Shown here piece after piece: positions 53,521 through 62,689 of a stretch of 64,000 bases of DNA. The notes beneath the pieces are model-generated. The model was not told where the DNA came from. It saw nothing but the letters and a program-made list of their open reading frames with translations, and ran no database searches. How positions within the stretch are numbered: position 1 is the first letter of the stretch; each line of letters opens with the position of its first letter. The stretch is from Pseudobdellovibrionaceae bacterium (GTDB lineage Bacteria > Bdellovibrionota > Bdellovibrionia > Bdellovibrionales > UBA1609): NCBI GenBank assembly GCA_020635055.1, contig JACKAN010000001.1:1-64000 (forward strand), read 5' to 3'. The position numbers and the translations under genes were made by a program.

Positions 53521-55038
53521 ATGTTGTTAAAGTTATCAACAGCTATAGTTAGTTTAATGTTATCCAATCAATTATTTGCAGCGGATTATATAGTAAAATT
53601 AAATCCAGGTTCTGCAGTACCAATGAATGAAATGTCAGGGGTTAAAGTATTAGACCAACACTCAGAAGGAAATTTAGTTAAAGTTTCTCTCGATGATACT
53701 CAAGAGATGCGACTAGTTAATCGTATCCAAGACACCACAGGTGTAAAATACATTGTTAAAGATTTTAAATTACAGGCATTTAGAGCGCCAATGAGCATAC
53801 AAGCTCTTCGTGAACAATGGGCCATTGCTAAAGTCAATGCCGAGAAAGCATGGCAATTGGCAGGTAATAAAGGTCAGCGAAAAATCACAGTGGCAGTTAT
53901 TGATACTGGTGTGGATTATGAGCATGAATCATTAAGACCTAATATGGTCCAGGGATATGACTTTTTAGATAATGACAATAAACCCATGGATGAAACTTCC
54001 AGTCAAAATCCAGGTCATGGAACACACTGTGCAGGTATTATTGGTGCAACTGGTTTGGTTGATGGTGGAATTATCGGAATAAGCCCAGAAGTTTCTATTA
54101 TGCCTCTGCGATTTTTAGGGCCTCAAGGCCAAGGGGATTTAATGGCCGGTATTAAAGCTATAGACTACGCCATTAAAAACGGTGCTCAGGTTATATCCGC
54201 CAGTTGGGGAGCTACGGTTCAACGTTCACAAGCTGCGCCACTTATTGAAGCTCTTGAACGAGCGGATAAAGCTGGGGTTATTTTTGTAGCTGCTGCAGCC
54301 AATGATGGTCGCTCGAATGATAAAACTGATGTTTTTCCTGCAAATGCGAATACACCTAATATGATATCTGTTGCGGCAAGTGGGGCGAGTGATTCTAAAC
54401 CCAGTTGGTCCAATTATGGAAAATACACTGTGGATTTAGCAGCTCCTGGTGAGAATATTATGAGCACATTACCAAAACACAAGTATGGCAATCTTTCTGG
54501 AACTTCAATGGCTACACCTTTAGTTTCTGGTTTAGTGGCACTATTATTAGCTCAAGATGAAAGTTTAACTGGGGTTGAAGTGCGCTCTTTAATTCAATCA
54601 TCAGCAATGAAAGTAAATATTGAAACAGCTTGTGATTGCCGAGTCGATGCCGCAGCTGCTGTAGAGAATATTTTAAATAAAAAAATGTTTGTTGTACCCT
54701 ATGCAGAAACTTTAGCAAAAAATGAAACTATGAAGTTTACAGCTAAATATGCTCAAGGGCAGTTGCAGTTTGCAAGCTCAAACCCCAAGGTTGCTACTAT
54801 TTCTGCTGATGGTACCCTGTCTGCAATTTCCACTGGTGACACTGTTGTTTCTGCAACAGATGCTTCTGGTCAAAAAGCTTCTTCTTACAAAATCTATGTC
54901 CGTGATGCCGGTGGTGGTGGCGGCGGCGGAGGCGGAGGTGGCGGCGGTGGCGGCGGTGGTGGTGATTGCCCCATTGGAGATCCGCAACTGTGTGAAATCC
55001 TTTGCGAGATGCAGCCCGATCTGCCTTTTTGCTCTTAA
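53521..55038 (+). CDS. Secreted subtilisin-like protease with Big2-like domain and poly-glycine, Cys-containing tail
   Basis: From ATG at 53521 (GGAGGGG just upstream) 505 residues; the open frame upstream is repeat-derived. Signal peptide 1-20, an I9-like propeptide (about 22-85), catalytic triad Asp128 (VIDTGVD), His168 (GHGTHCAG) and Ser329 (SGTSMATP), oxyanion Asn261. Residues 385-460 resemble a Big2 domain (VATISADGTLSAISTGDTVV). Then 18 consecutive Gly, coded by mixed GGN codons, lead to a tail with four cysteines (DCPIGDPQLCEILCEMQPDL and PFC). The tail may be a surface-retention signal; that is inference. Confidence 0.9.
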   Translation: MLLKLSTAIVSLMLSNQLFAADYIVKLNPGSAVPMNEMSGVKVLDQHSEGNLVKVSLDDTQEMRLVNRIQDTTGVKYIVKDFKLQAFRAPMSIQALREQWAIAKVNAEKAWQLAGNKGQRKITVAVIDTGVDYEHESLRPNMVQGYDFLDNDNKPMDETSSQNPGHGTHCAGIIGATGLVDGGIIGISPEVSIMPLRFLGPQGQGDLMAGIKAIDYAIKNGAQVISASWGATVQRSQAAPLIEALERADKAGVIFVAAAANDGRSNDKTDVFPANANTPNMISVAASGASDSKPSWSNYGKYTVDLAAPGENIMSTLPKHKYGNLSGTSMATPLVSGLVALLLAQDESLTGVEVRSLIQSSAMKVNIETACDCRVDAAAAVENILNKKMFVVPYAETLAKNETMKFTAKYAQGQLQFASSNPKVATISADGTLSAISTGDTVVSATDASGQKASSYKIYVRDAGGGGGGGGGGGGGGGGGGDCPIGDPQLCEILCEMQPDLPFCS

Positions 55039-55066
55039 TTAAAGAATTTAAAAAAGAAAATAACCG

Positions 55067-55098
55067 AAAGAGCGTCTGTGTGGCGCTCTTTTTTTTAG
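55067..55098 (+). terminator. Intrinsic terminator after the second subtilisin gene
   Basis: AAAGAGCG and CGCTCTTT with a 9-base loop, followed by a T run of about seven. Confidence 0.85.
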
Positions 55099-55108
55099 TT
55101 GTTTCAAA

Positions 55109-55321
55109 TTATTGTAGTTTGTGACTTAGGTTTTTTGATTCTATTTTGCAGTGGGGGCAGTGAGCTCTTTCATCTACAGTTTGGTAAATAAAATCCGTAT
55201 CATGAATATATAAAAGCTCAGTTCCACAAAGTAGACAGTGAAAATACTCTTCTAGATATTGATCTCGAAAGTTGATATCAACGATTCTAAATTCAGTGAT
55301 GATTTTTTCTTTTTGATTCAT
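55109..55321 (-). CDS. Small zinc-ribbon-like protein
   Basis: 70 residues with AGGAGG 7 bases before the ATG. Two CxxC knuckles (FHCLLCGTE and AHCPHCKIE) separated by 27 residues make a likely zinc ribbon. No signal peptide; probably cytoplasmic. Similar small proteins are often nucleic-acid-binding or regulatory, but no family can be named. It is a single gene, convergent with the protease. Confidence 0.75.
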   Translation of the reverse strand: MNQKEKIITEFRIVDINFRDQYLEEYFHCLLCGTELLYIHDTDFIYQTVDERAHCPHCKIESKNLSHKLQ

Positions 55322-55476
55322 AAGACGCCTCCTTGTGTCTCTATTTGAAACATCGGGATTTGACGGTTTTACTTAAGTGTTAAAAAGCATCTTTAACTTA
55401 AAATAGTCCATGGCTTAGGAAGAAAATACCCCACGACTTATTTTGACAAGCCCAACTAAGGTCGATATAAGAGGTA

Positions 55477-55947
55477 ATGACGACAGAAACCGCTATGGCC
55501 TTGTATTTGCGAGAAGTATTAGGGCTGAATCAAGTTCTTCTACCTAAGCAAGAGGCTAATACTATTAGTGTAAACAATGTGGCTTTGGTTTTTTTGGTTC
55601 CTAAAGAATTATCAAAGGCAGAAGAACAATTGCTTAAAAAAATGGCTTTGGCCTGCCCACTCCAACCTGTAAAAGTATTAAAGGTAGATCCAGATTTGGG
55701 AAGAAATGAGATGGAAAAGCAAGTTAAAAATCTAGCCCCACAAAAAGTTTTGATTTTTGGCGAAAAATTATTCCATGCTATAAAAGGCAGCAATGATAAT
55801 TTTTTTGATTATATTAATCAATGCTTTGCTTTTGCGAACACTCAGACTTATGCCAGTCATGAATTGCATGACATGTGTGTAGGGTCAAATGTGAATGTAC
55901 TCAAGAAACAAGTGTGGCAACAAATGAAGCAATTGTCACAGGCTTGA
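55477..55947 (+). CDS. Conserved-looking cytoplasmic protein of unknown function
   Basis: 156 residues, no signal peptide. Alternating strands and helices (NNVALVFLVPKELSKAEEQL; KVLIFGEKLFHAIKG) suggest an alpha/beta fold. The text NLAPQKVLIFGEKLF and the placement before a helix have a distant resemblance to uracil-DNA-glycosylase-like or DNA polymerase III psi-like folds, too weak to name. Stands 31 bases before the SpoIID-like gene on the same strand, so it is probably co-transcribed with it. Confidence 0.6.
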   Translation: MTTETAMALYLREVLGLNQVLLPKQEANTISVNNVALVFLVPKELSKAEEQLLKKMALACPLQPVKVLKVDPDLGRNEMEKQVKNLAPQKVLIFGEKLFHAIKGSNDNFFDYINQCFAFANTQTYASHELHDMCVGSNVNVLKKQVWQQMKQLSQA

Positions 55948-55978
55948 CCTAAGTCCATCTATCCTTAACAATTTAAGT

Positions 55979-57163
55979 ATGACAAGGATTCGTCTTGGGG
56001 TGGGAATTCTCCTATTTAGTTTTAGTTTTACTGTTCAAGCTGAAAACAATTTTGTTAGAGTTCGCATTGCTAAATTCAATAACCCTATCACGCTTGAAGC
56101 CTTAAGTTTGCAATCCCCTCAATTAAAGAAAACAATTACTCCTTTAATTATAAGAAATAAATTATCTTTACAAAGAATCATTAAAGAAAATATTTGGATT
56201 TGGAAAATCATAGATTTAAAAAACCAACATGTAGAGTACTCCACTTTACCTATTATAGAATTCTCTGGTGAGTTTTTAGAGATCAATCATAAGCTTCAAC
56301 TTCCTAGTGAGATTCGTCTTGTAGCCATGGGGCAAAGAATTGATTTGATTCTGAAATTAAAAATGGAGGAGTATTTAACAGGAGTCCTTCCCAATGAAAT
56401 GCCATTGGCCTGGCCAGAGGAAGCACTTAAAGCACAAGCTGTAGCCTCGCGATCCTATACTCTAAGTATATTAAATGAACGCAAAAATTTGCATTTTGAT
56501 GTTGAAAGTACCATCGATGATCAAGTATTTTCTTGGTTTCCAGCGGGAGGCTATTCTCACCAGTGGAAGAAAAAAATTTCTCATATTTTAAATGATACAC
56601 AAGGAGAGTATTTAAGTTACAATGGTATGGATAAATACAGAGCTTATTTCCATGCAGAAAGTGGTGGGCAAACGGAGCCAGCCAATTTTGTTTGGAATCC
56701 TGTTTTAACTCAACCTAGTTTTTCTGTGCCGACGTCATACAAATCCAGTCCAAATCAAAAATGGATAAGAAAGTGGAGCCCCCAAGAGATATCCAGTTGG
56801 CTAATAAAATCTAAAAATTCAATCAAAGATATTAAAGTTCTTTCACGCACTCCGAGTGGTCGAGTGGAAAACATGAAAGTGGAATTTCAGAGTGGAGACG
56901 CAAAAGTGTATTCTGGCCAAGAATTTCGTAAACGGTTAGGATACTCAAGATTAAAAAGCACATGGTTTAATATAGAAAAAAAAGATAATATATTTATTTT
57001 TGTCGGTAAAGGTTTTGGCCATGGTGTGGGAATGGATCAATGGGGCGCACGCTTTTTAGCCCAACAAGGTAAAGACTATCATGAAATACTCAAACATTAT
57101 TATCCACAAACAACACTAAGAGTAGTTGCAGAGGGTTCTAAGTCCTCATTCCGGACGCAATAA
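55979..57163 (+). CDS. SpoIID/LytB domain protein (putative peptidoglycan lytic enzyme)
   Basis: 394 residues with a signal peptide (LGVGILLFSFSFTVQA). SpoIID domain hallmarks: MEEYLTGVLPNEMPLAWPEE, LKAQAVASRSYTL, FHAESGGQTEPANFVW and GFGHGVGMDQWGARFLAQQG, with the Glu of AESGG or the first motif as likely catalytic acid. SpoIID enzymes cleave glycan strands of denuded peptidoglycan. In predatory bacteria such an enzyme could act on host or own wall; this is inference. The C-terminus is complete. Confidence 0.9.
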   Translation: MTRIRLGVGILLFSFSFTVQAENNFVRVRIAKFNNPITLEALSLQSPQLKKTITPLIIRNKLSLQRIIKENIWIWKIIDLKNQHVEYSTLPIIEFSGEFLEINHKLQLPSEIRLVAMGQRIDLILKLKMEEYLTGVLPNEMPLAWPEEALKAQAVASRSYTLSILNERKNLHFDVESTIDDQVFSWFPAGGYSHQWKKKISHILNDTQGEYLSYNGMDKYRAYFHAESGGQTEPANFVWNPVLTQPSFSVPTSYKSSPNQKWIRKWSPQEISSWLIKSKNSIKDIKVLSRTPSGRVENMKVEFQSGDAKVYSGQEFRKRLGYSRLKSTWFNIEKKDNIFIFVGKGFGHGVGMDQWGARFLAQQGKDYHEILKHYYPQTTLRVVAEGSKSSFRTQ

Positions 57164-57320
57164 GTGTGTTGCGTATTGATCCATAAATAAACGACAACAA
57201 GGAGCGGAGAGTTAATTATTTAGTTTTAATTTTGAAATGATATCTAATTTAAGCTGTTCCGATGAATTCAAAGCAACCCCCTTTTTGTTGTGTCAAGCTG
57301 AGTCGGTCACTCTAATAACT

Positions 57321-57412
57321 TGAATAAATAGGTGTTTTTCAAAATATAATGACGCTCCTAAGCCGACAAAGTTGCTTTGTAATTAACTCCGATAAAATCG
57401 CTTTGTGGGTAC
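57321..57412 (-). repeat. Solo IS terminus, second copy
   Basis: Read on the minus strand: GTACCCACAAAGCGATTTTA, 25 extra bases, then ACTTTGTCGGCTTAGGAGCG and on to CACCTATTTATTCA, matching 38838-38903. No transposase frame accompanies it. It ends about 40 bases before the second NHL gene, so it may have replaced or supplied part of that promoter. Confidence 0.65.
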
Positions 57413-57453
57413 AAACCCTAATGGTTTGGTAACTTCTAACCGATATCTTACTT

Positions 57454-60400
57454 ATGGAAATCAATGATAAGATCACGTTTGCAGTTTGGTTTTTTTTAGT
57501 TGTACTCATCTCAAGTGCTTGCACTCGCAAGTCTGTGGAAAGAAGTGTTGTCAGAATTCAATTGCCGTCCCAATTACATAACTCGGATTTAAATAATGCA
57601 GAGATAAATCATTCAGTGTCTAAAAATGATATACACTTAATGAGTGCGCAATCAACGGGTAACACTTCAAAATTTGAATTGCCGGACCCGACTCAGTTAA
57701 GCCAAATCAATTGTTACATTATTGTGGTGGGTGCTGGTGATTTAAAATCTTTCAACTTTAGCGGTGGAACAGCTACAAGTTCATTACCTTTTGGTGTAGG
57801 ACGATTTTATCATCCCGGGGGTTCTACCATTGAAGTTTTAGTACCCAGTGGGCTGAAAAGAACTATCACAGTCTTAGGTTCTGTGAGCACAAATAACTCT
57901 TGTGTTTCACTTCCTGCGGGTAAATCACCGGCCTATTCTAACTTATCTCGACCCCTAGTTATTGGTGAAGAAACAAGAGATTTAAGAGCCGGGGATGTAG
58001 AAGTTAGTATAAAAGTGGCACTCACAAATAAAATATTCGATACTAGCACTTGGTTTAATTCAACTACCAATTCAGAGATTGCTCCCATTGTGTTGAGCTC
58101 TCCTAGTCCTAGCACTCCTAGTTTTGGTGTATCAGTGGGGCAAACAAAAGCGCTTTCCATTGTAGCTAGTGGAGGTGGTAACTTAAATTATGTTTGGAAA
58201 CTGAATGGCAATGTGAGTTCATCAATTGTGGCAAATAATAATATAGCCACATACACCGGTGCCGCTGTAGACTTGGGAGATAATCTCATCGAAGTGTCGG
58301 TGAGTAATTCAAATGAAACAAAAACTTATTCTTGGGTAGTAAATACCAATCATTTTTCCAGCCACTGCAATAGCTTAGCTCCGGGTAATATTTGTACTCT
58401 CACTGGGGTTTACGACATTGGCAATGAAAGTGATCCCATTTTAGACAACTCACGCCTAAAAGTGTATCCAGGTAAAATTACTAAAGATGATACCGATGGA
58501 TATTTTATTAGTGATAATGTGAACAGTGTAATTTGGTATCACAATTTGAACACTTATCCACGGAACATTTTGGGTACGAGCATTGCGGCGGGAAAAATAA
58601 AAGTGGTTGTGGGAACAGGTATTGTAAAGTCAGCAGTAGCGGGTGCCAATGCTAGAAATATTCCTATTAATGTTTATTCTGCTCCTGCGGACATTGCATG
58701 GGATGCCACTCAAGGAAGATTATTTTTTACTGAGCTTGTATCTAATAAAGTATGGCAAGTGGACTCATTTGGAGCCCTCAGTCACATTTTTGGTGGGGGA
58801 GCTTCAAATACGGATGGTGTTGCAGGAACTTTACATCAGTGCTCTGGACCAAGAGGTCTGGCCTTTGATGGCATTAACAATTTATTTATTTCCTGCACAA
58901 ATAACTATCGTATTAAACGCTTAGATTTTTCTGTTGGTAATACTGGCTACTTAGTAGGGGGCAATGGTACTTCAGGCAGTATAGATGGTGTGGCATTATC
59001 TTCTCAGATAAAAAATGTTTACGATATGACCTTAGATTCCAATGGGAATCTTTACTGGATAGAATCTGTGGCTCCTCATTGTAAGTTAAGAGTTTATAAT
59101 AATACGGGTGGTGTGATTAGTTTTATGAACAGTAATATAACGGTTCCTCCCGGCAACATTGCATCGATTTCTGGAGTGGGCGGTGGATGTAGCCCTGCAA
59201 CTCTTTCTACAGATTACAATTTAGCAAAATTCCCTGGTCCTCAGAGTGTTCTTCTTGATGAGTCGGGTGGAAATATAAATGGTTTTTACATTAGCTTTTA
59301 TTCAGGGACCACTGGGAACGCCGTTTTGTATCTTAACAATAAAGCCACTCCACAAACAATTGCCAATGTAACTGTAAACTCAACTCAAGCTGAAGTAATT
59401 TGGGGAGTAATTAATAGCCCTGGAACACCTACTTATGGTAATAGTGGGACAGCTTCCAAGCTTTATAGGCCTGTTGGTTTAAGTTTTCTTGGAAATAATC
59501 AATTACTTGTCGCTGATTCCTATAATAATTTACTGCAAAGATTAGATTTAGCCAGTGGTATTGTTGCTTATCATATTGGTGGCAGTATGATAAGAAAAGG
59601 TACCGAAGGACAAAGCCTTCATCCAGCCGCCAGTGCAAGGCTGAGCAGCCCTAGATACAGTAGTTATGATTCTACAAAAAATATTTTGTATTTTGGTGAC
59701 AACCCGAATTCCGCTGAAGTTAGAAGTCTAGATTTATCTACTGGAGAATTGCAAACAGCTGTAGGTGGTGGTGGTACAGCCGACAGCAATAATGATATTC
59801 CACCATTAACTTCTTTAATACCTTCGAACTCACTATTTGGTTTGGCAATAGCTGGTGATCAATTGTTATACTCCACATTTGTGACGTCCAATTGTCGCAT
59901 TCGATCTTATAATCGGGGTTTAAGCATAGCTAATATTTTTAATGTCAGTGTTCTCAGTCAAAAGCTTTCCAGTGTAGCCTTCAATGGAACTTGTTCTGGA
60001 ACATTTAACGAAAGCGATCCAGTTAATACAGTGGGAATAGATGGTCCACAAGCAATAGCCACTGACCCTACAGGCAATTTGTATGGTGTTTTAAAAAACC
60101 AACATTGTATTTTTAAAATAGATCCTAATGGACTTATTACTACAACGGCGGGAGCTTGTGGAACTTCTGGCAATAGTAATGGTACCGATTTATTTACGGC
60201 AAGATTTAATTCGCCCACTTATATAGAGAGTGATCCGCTATACCCCCATAACCTCTTTTTAACTGATGCTATCAATAATGTTATTCGCTATGTAAATTTG
60301 GGAGCTAGTAATGTGAACGTACTTACGGCCACAGTTAACACAGGAACTGTGAATTCCATAATTACTGAAGCTAGCGCCGGGGGTAAAATGGCTGGCATTG

Positions 60401-60666
60401 CGGCTTTTGCTAATCAAATTTGTTATTCAGCGGGATCTAATCTTGCCAAAGTAGTTTGTAAGGATCGCGAAAGTGGAGCTTTAACATTACGAGTTGGCAG
60501 TAATAGTTCAATATCGGGTGCGCCTTTAGGTTTTGAACAAGAAAATATTCCTGCCACATCGGTAATTTTAGCTGACCCTCAGGGTTTGTCCTTTGACAGT
60601 GCTGGAAATCTCTACATTTTAGACTATGCCTCGCACACATTACGCAAAGTAAAGCGCTGGTTCTAA
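57454..60666 (+). CDS. NHL-repeat lipoprotein, paralogue of the 1241-residue protein
   Basis: 1070 residues; lipobox ISSAC (Cys23). Residues 80-185 are a beta domain with two Cys, 190-290 one Ig-like module (YVWKLNGNVSSSIVANNN), then NHL-propeller repeats to the end (ITKDDTDGYFISDN, PADIAWDATQGRLFF, GLAFDGINNLFISC, LRKVKRWF). The segment CNSLAPGNICTLTGV aligns with CNSLTTGKVCTILGA of the gene at 21764, and both end in a short Arg-Trp-rich tail. No strong ribosome site before the ATG. Confidence 0.85.
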   Translation: MEINDKITFAVWFFLVVLISSACTRKSVERSVVRIQLPSQLHNSDLNNAEINHSVSKNDIHLMSAQSTGNTSKFELPDPTQLSQINCYIIVVGAGDLKSFNFSGGTATSSLPFGVGRFYHPGGSTIEVLVPSGLKRTITVLGSVSTNNSCVSLPAGKSPAYSNLSRPLVIGEETRDLRAGDVEVSIKVALTNKIFDTSTWFNSTTNSEIAPIVLSSPSPSTPSFGVSVGQTKALSIVASGGGNLNYVWKLNGNVSSSIVANNNIATYTGAAVDLGDNLIEVSVSNSNETKTYSWVVNTNHFSSHCNSLAPGNICTLTGVYDIGNESDPILDNSRLKVYPGKITKDDTDGYFISDNVNSVIWYHNLNTYPRNILGTSIAAGKIKVVVGTGIVKSAVAGANARNIPINVYSAPADIAWDATQGRLFFTELVSNKVWQVDSFGALSHIFGGGASNTDGVAGTLHQCSGPRGLAFDGINNLFISCTNNYRIKRLDFSVGNTGYLVGGNGTSGSIDGVALSSQIKNVYDMTLDSNGNLYWIESVAPHCKLRVYNNTGGVISFMNSNITVPPGNIASISGVGGGCSPATLSTDYNLAKFPGPQSVLLDESGGNINGFYISFYSGTTGNAVLYLNNKATPQTIANVTVNSTQAEVIWGVINSPGTPTYGNSGTASKLYRPVGLSFLGNNQLLVADSYNNLLQRLDLASGIVAYHIGGSMIRKGTEGQSLHPAASARLSSPRYSSYDSTKNILYFGDNPNSAEVRSLDLSTGELQTAVGGGGTADSNNDIPPLTSLIPSNSLFGLAIAGDQLLYSTFVTSNCRIRSYNRGLSIANIFNVSVLSQKLSSVAFNGTCSGTFNESDPVNTVGIDGPQAIATDPTGNLYGVLKNQHCIFKIDPNGLITTTAGACGTSGNSNGTDLFTARFNSPTYIESDPLYPHNLFLTDAINNVIRYVNLGASNVNVLTATVNTGTVNSIITEASAGGKMAGIAAFANQICYSAGSNLAKVVCKDRESGALTLRVGSNSSISGAPLGFEQENIPATSVILADPQGLSFDSAGNLYILDYASHTLRKVKRWF

Positions 60667-60686
60667 GGAATTCAATATTTTGACTA

Positions 60687-60779
60687 TTAGATAATGGCGA
60701 TGGCTACGCGGACTACAAAGAAGAGAACAGCTCCAGCAGCAATAAAACTAACAATGTTAAAATTCATGAGTTTATTCAT
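60687..60779 (-). CDS. 30-residue single-span membrane protein
   Basis: MNKLMNFNIVSFIAAGAVLF, then FVVRVAIAII, stop. GGAGAGAG lies immediately upstream (start codon 5 bases after GGAG), the coding part is one hydrophobic helix with a positive N-terminus, and a Arg near the middle. Too short for automatic gene finders. Such peptides often modulate larger membrane proteins or act as toxins; nothing here decides between these. It lies at the 3' side of the NHL gene on the opposite strand. Confidence 0.55.
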   Translation of the reverse strand: MNKLMNFNIVSFIAAGAVLFFVVRVAIAII

Positions 60780-61143
60780 TCTCTCTCCTATCGGCAGGTG
60801 GCCAACAAACTTTAGACATATTTTGAATAATTAGGAAAGTTTTCCGCAACTTAGCTTTTTGTACAGAGACTTTACAGAGTGTTGCATATTTGTTGTTTTT
60901 AAAAATTCGATTCCATTTATATTAACTAAGATTTTTTTGATTGAAAATTCGGTCCTTTTTGACAAAAAGTGGCACTGTCAGGCTCTTTAGACAGATTTAC
61001 AATTTGTCTAAAGACATGTCAGATTCCTTTTTTAACTCAATGAAAATATAGACTTAGCCTCTGTACAGACTTTCGGCACAAGCCTTGTATTGTACAAAGG
61101 TAGATCTTCCCCAGAGGTTGGGAAGTAACAAGAGGTAGAGGAA
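60780..61143. other. Intergenic leader of the lipoprotein trio
   Basis: No further gene seen. A TTGACA at 60959-60964 could be a -35 box, but no good -10 follows at 16-18 bases. The inverted repeat at 60984-61014 is listed separately. A long frame on the minus strand at 61032-61382 is a shadow of the lipoprotein gene. Confidence 0.35.
60984..61014. promoter_or_regulatory. Inverted repeat, possible operator
   Basis: TCTTTAGACA and TGTCTAAAGA, perfect 10-base arms around an 11-base centre, about 130 bases before the lipoprotein gene and without a T run. The core words equal those of the palindrome at 25707-25735 in inverted order. Confidence 0.45.
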
Positions 61144-61965
61144 ATGAAAGGTTTAACAATTCTAGTTGCACTGTCCTTATTATTTATAGGATGTGCAGAA
61201 AAGAAAAATAAAGTGGAATCGCCAGCCGTGCGAGATACAAGCAATGACGTTCCCGTTGTTGATGTTCCAGCAGGCCCATTTGTTCCTCCGGGTACAGGCC
61301 CTGGATCAGGTCCTGGAACTTTTAATGGTTTGGATTTTGATGTGGGTGGAACTTCGGCTTTTGAAATTGAAGGCAATTCCATTCAACAAAAAAACTTTTT
61401 GTTATCAGAATATACAGGTCGTCCAATGAATGATCCTAAAAATATGAGTTTAAATGTGAACTTTATAAAAATTGGCGAAAACAACTGGGGTGGCACAATC
61501 ACTACTGCTTATACTGAAAACGGACAACTTTATTATTGGTATTTCAGTTCGGGCAGCAGTGAAGAAGCCACAAAATACAATAAGTGGTTTGAAAAAGACG
61601 GAAAGCAAGTTTTTCATGCTGTACTTGAAGACTTCGAAGTGGGCGCTGTTGTTTTAGTTATTGATGATGCCTTAGATTTAGGTGATGGACCCATTGAGGA
61701 TTCTGTGAGTGGTTCTCTGTGGTTTAAAAACTATGGAATAACTTATGCTCCGCACCCACCCACTCACTGCTGGTTTGTTTCTTTTAAAGGAACAGATACC
61801 GGTACACCTTACGACTGTCGACCTTGGCCAACATCGGACAATTACAATAACACTTATTTGTCAGTGTATCCAACTCGCCAGTCTAGCGATCCTTATAAAG
61901 GATATAAAAAATTGGGTAGCTTTCACAACTTGAGCATTAAGAAGGCTTTTAATGGAGATCTTTAA
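61144..61965 (+). CDS. Lipoprotein of unknown function, first of three
   Basis: 273 residues; GAGG at 61138-61141 just before the start; lipobox LFIGC (Cys17). A Pro/Gly-rich linker (about 40-62, PPGTGPGSGPGTF) leads to a beta-rich domain with many Trp and Tyr (NNWGGTITTAYTENGQLYYW; THCWFVSFKGTDTGTPYDC), in which two Cys could pair. Possibly a carbohydrate-binding surface protein; this rests on composition only. Next lipoprotein gene starts 48 bases downstream. Confidence 0.7.
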   Translation: MKGLTILVALSLLFIGCAEKKNKVESPAVRDTSNDVPVVDVPAGPFVPPGTGPGSGPGTFNGLDFDVGGTSAFEIEGNSIQQKNFLLSEYTGRPMNDPKNMSLNVNFIKIGENNWGGTITTAYTENGQLYYWYFSSGSSEEATKYNKWFEKDGKQVFHAVLEDFEVGAVVLVIDDALDLGDGPIEDSVSGSLWFKNYGITYAPHPPTHCWFVSFKGTDTGTPYDCRPWPTSDNYNNTYLSVYPTRQSSDPYKGYKKLGSFHNLSIKKAFNGDL

Positions 61966-62013
61966 ATTTAAAATTTTAACAAATAATTTAGGAGAATTTA
62001 AGAGGGTAATAAA

Positions 62014-62664
62014 ATGAAAAATATAAAAATAACAATAACATTCATAATGACAGCTTTATTAATAGCTGCATGTAGTAAAGATAAAAAAAGTAGCGGTGTC
62101 GCAAGAACAGGTACACCCAATGGGACTGTACCTGGAGCTAGTTGTAACGGTTGTTCTAACTCTAATCGCTTGTACACAGCGATGGGTCGCACCGGCAGTG
62201 GTGTGGATTTAATTATGGAGTTTTTTGCCTCCAGCGTAGACACTCATGGAAATCCTGTCGCCGTCGATTATACTCAAGGTGGATACAGTGGTTCTGTTGA
62301 TGGTATAGGTAAGATGACAGTGGCAACAGGAATTAGTTGTGGTTATAATTCCTCTGGTGCTTATGTTCCTCCTGGTGTTTATAGTATAAGAGTTGAAAAT
62401 CCAGGACAAATGGACCCTTACACTCAAGGCATTGGTGGAATGTCAGTGATTGCTTCGAATGGAGCTTACAATGTTCGTTTAGCCATTGACAATTATATAT
62501 ACTTTTTAGATAGAGCTCCACAAATGCGTTCATGTGATGGCCAAGATTATGGCGTTGAGATGATCGGCATATGGCGAGTTCTAAGTGTGAATAAAAGCAA
62601 CTGTGGCAATACCATTGCTTTTGGTGGTATGGGTACACAACAAAATCAATTAATGTGTCCTTAA
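62014..62664 (+). CDS. Lipoprotein of unknown function, second of three
   Basis: 216 residues; lipobox LIAAC (Cys20). A Gly/Ser-rich linker with a CNGC pair (GASCNGCSNSN) leads into a beta-rich domain with two or three further Cys (GISCGYNS, MRSCDGQD, KSNCGN). The domain has a IRVENPGQMDPYTQGIGG segment. Family not recognised. AGGAG lies upstream (GAGAATTTAAGAGGGTAATAAA, with the AGAGGG 8 bases before the ATG). Confidence 0.7.
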   Translation: MKNIKITITFIMTALLIAACSKDKKSSGVARTGTPNGTVPGASCNGCSNSNRLYTAMGRTGSGVDLIMEFFASSVDTHGNPVAVDYTQGGYSGSVDGIGKMTVATGISCGYNSSGAYVPPGVYSIRVENPGQMDPYTQGIGGMSVIASNGAYNVRLAIDNYIYFLDRAPQMRSCDGQDYGVEMIGIWRVLSVNKSNCGNTIAFGGMGTQQNQLMCP

Positions 62665-62689
62665 AATTAGGATGAGTGAGGAATTAGCT

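Noticed and set aside
60959..60990. Sigma54-like TGGCAC box and TTGACA -35 box upstream of the lipoprotein trio
   Set aside because: The GG-to-GC spacing is one base short and TTGC is absent; TTGACA has no acceptable -10 at 16-18 bases.
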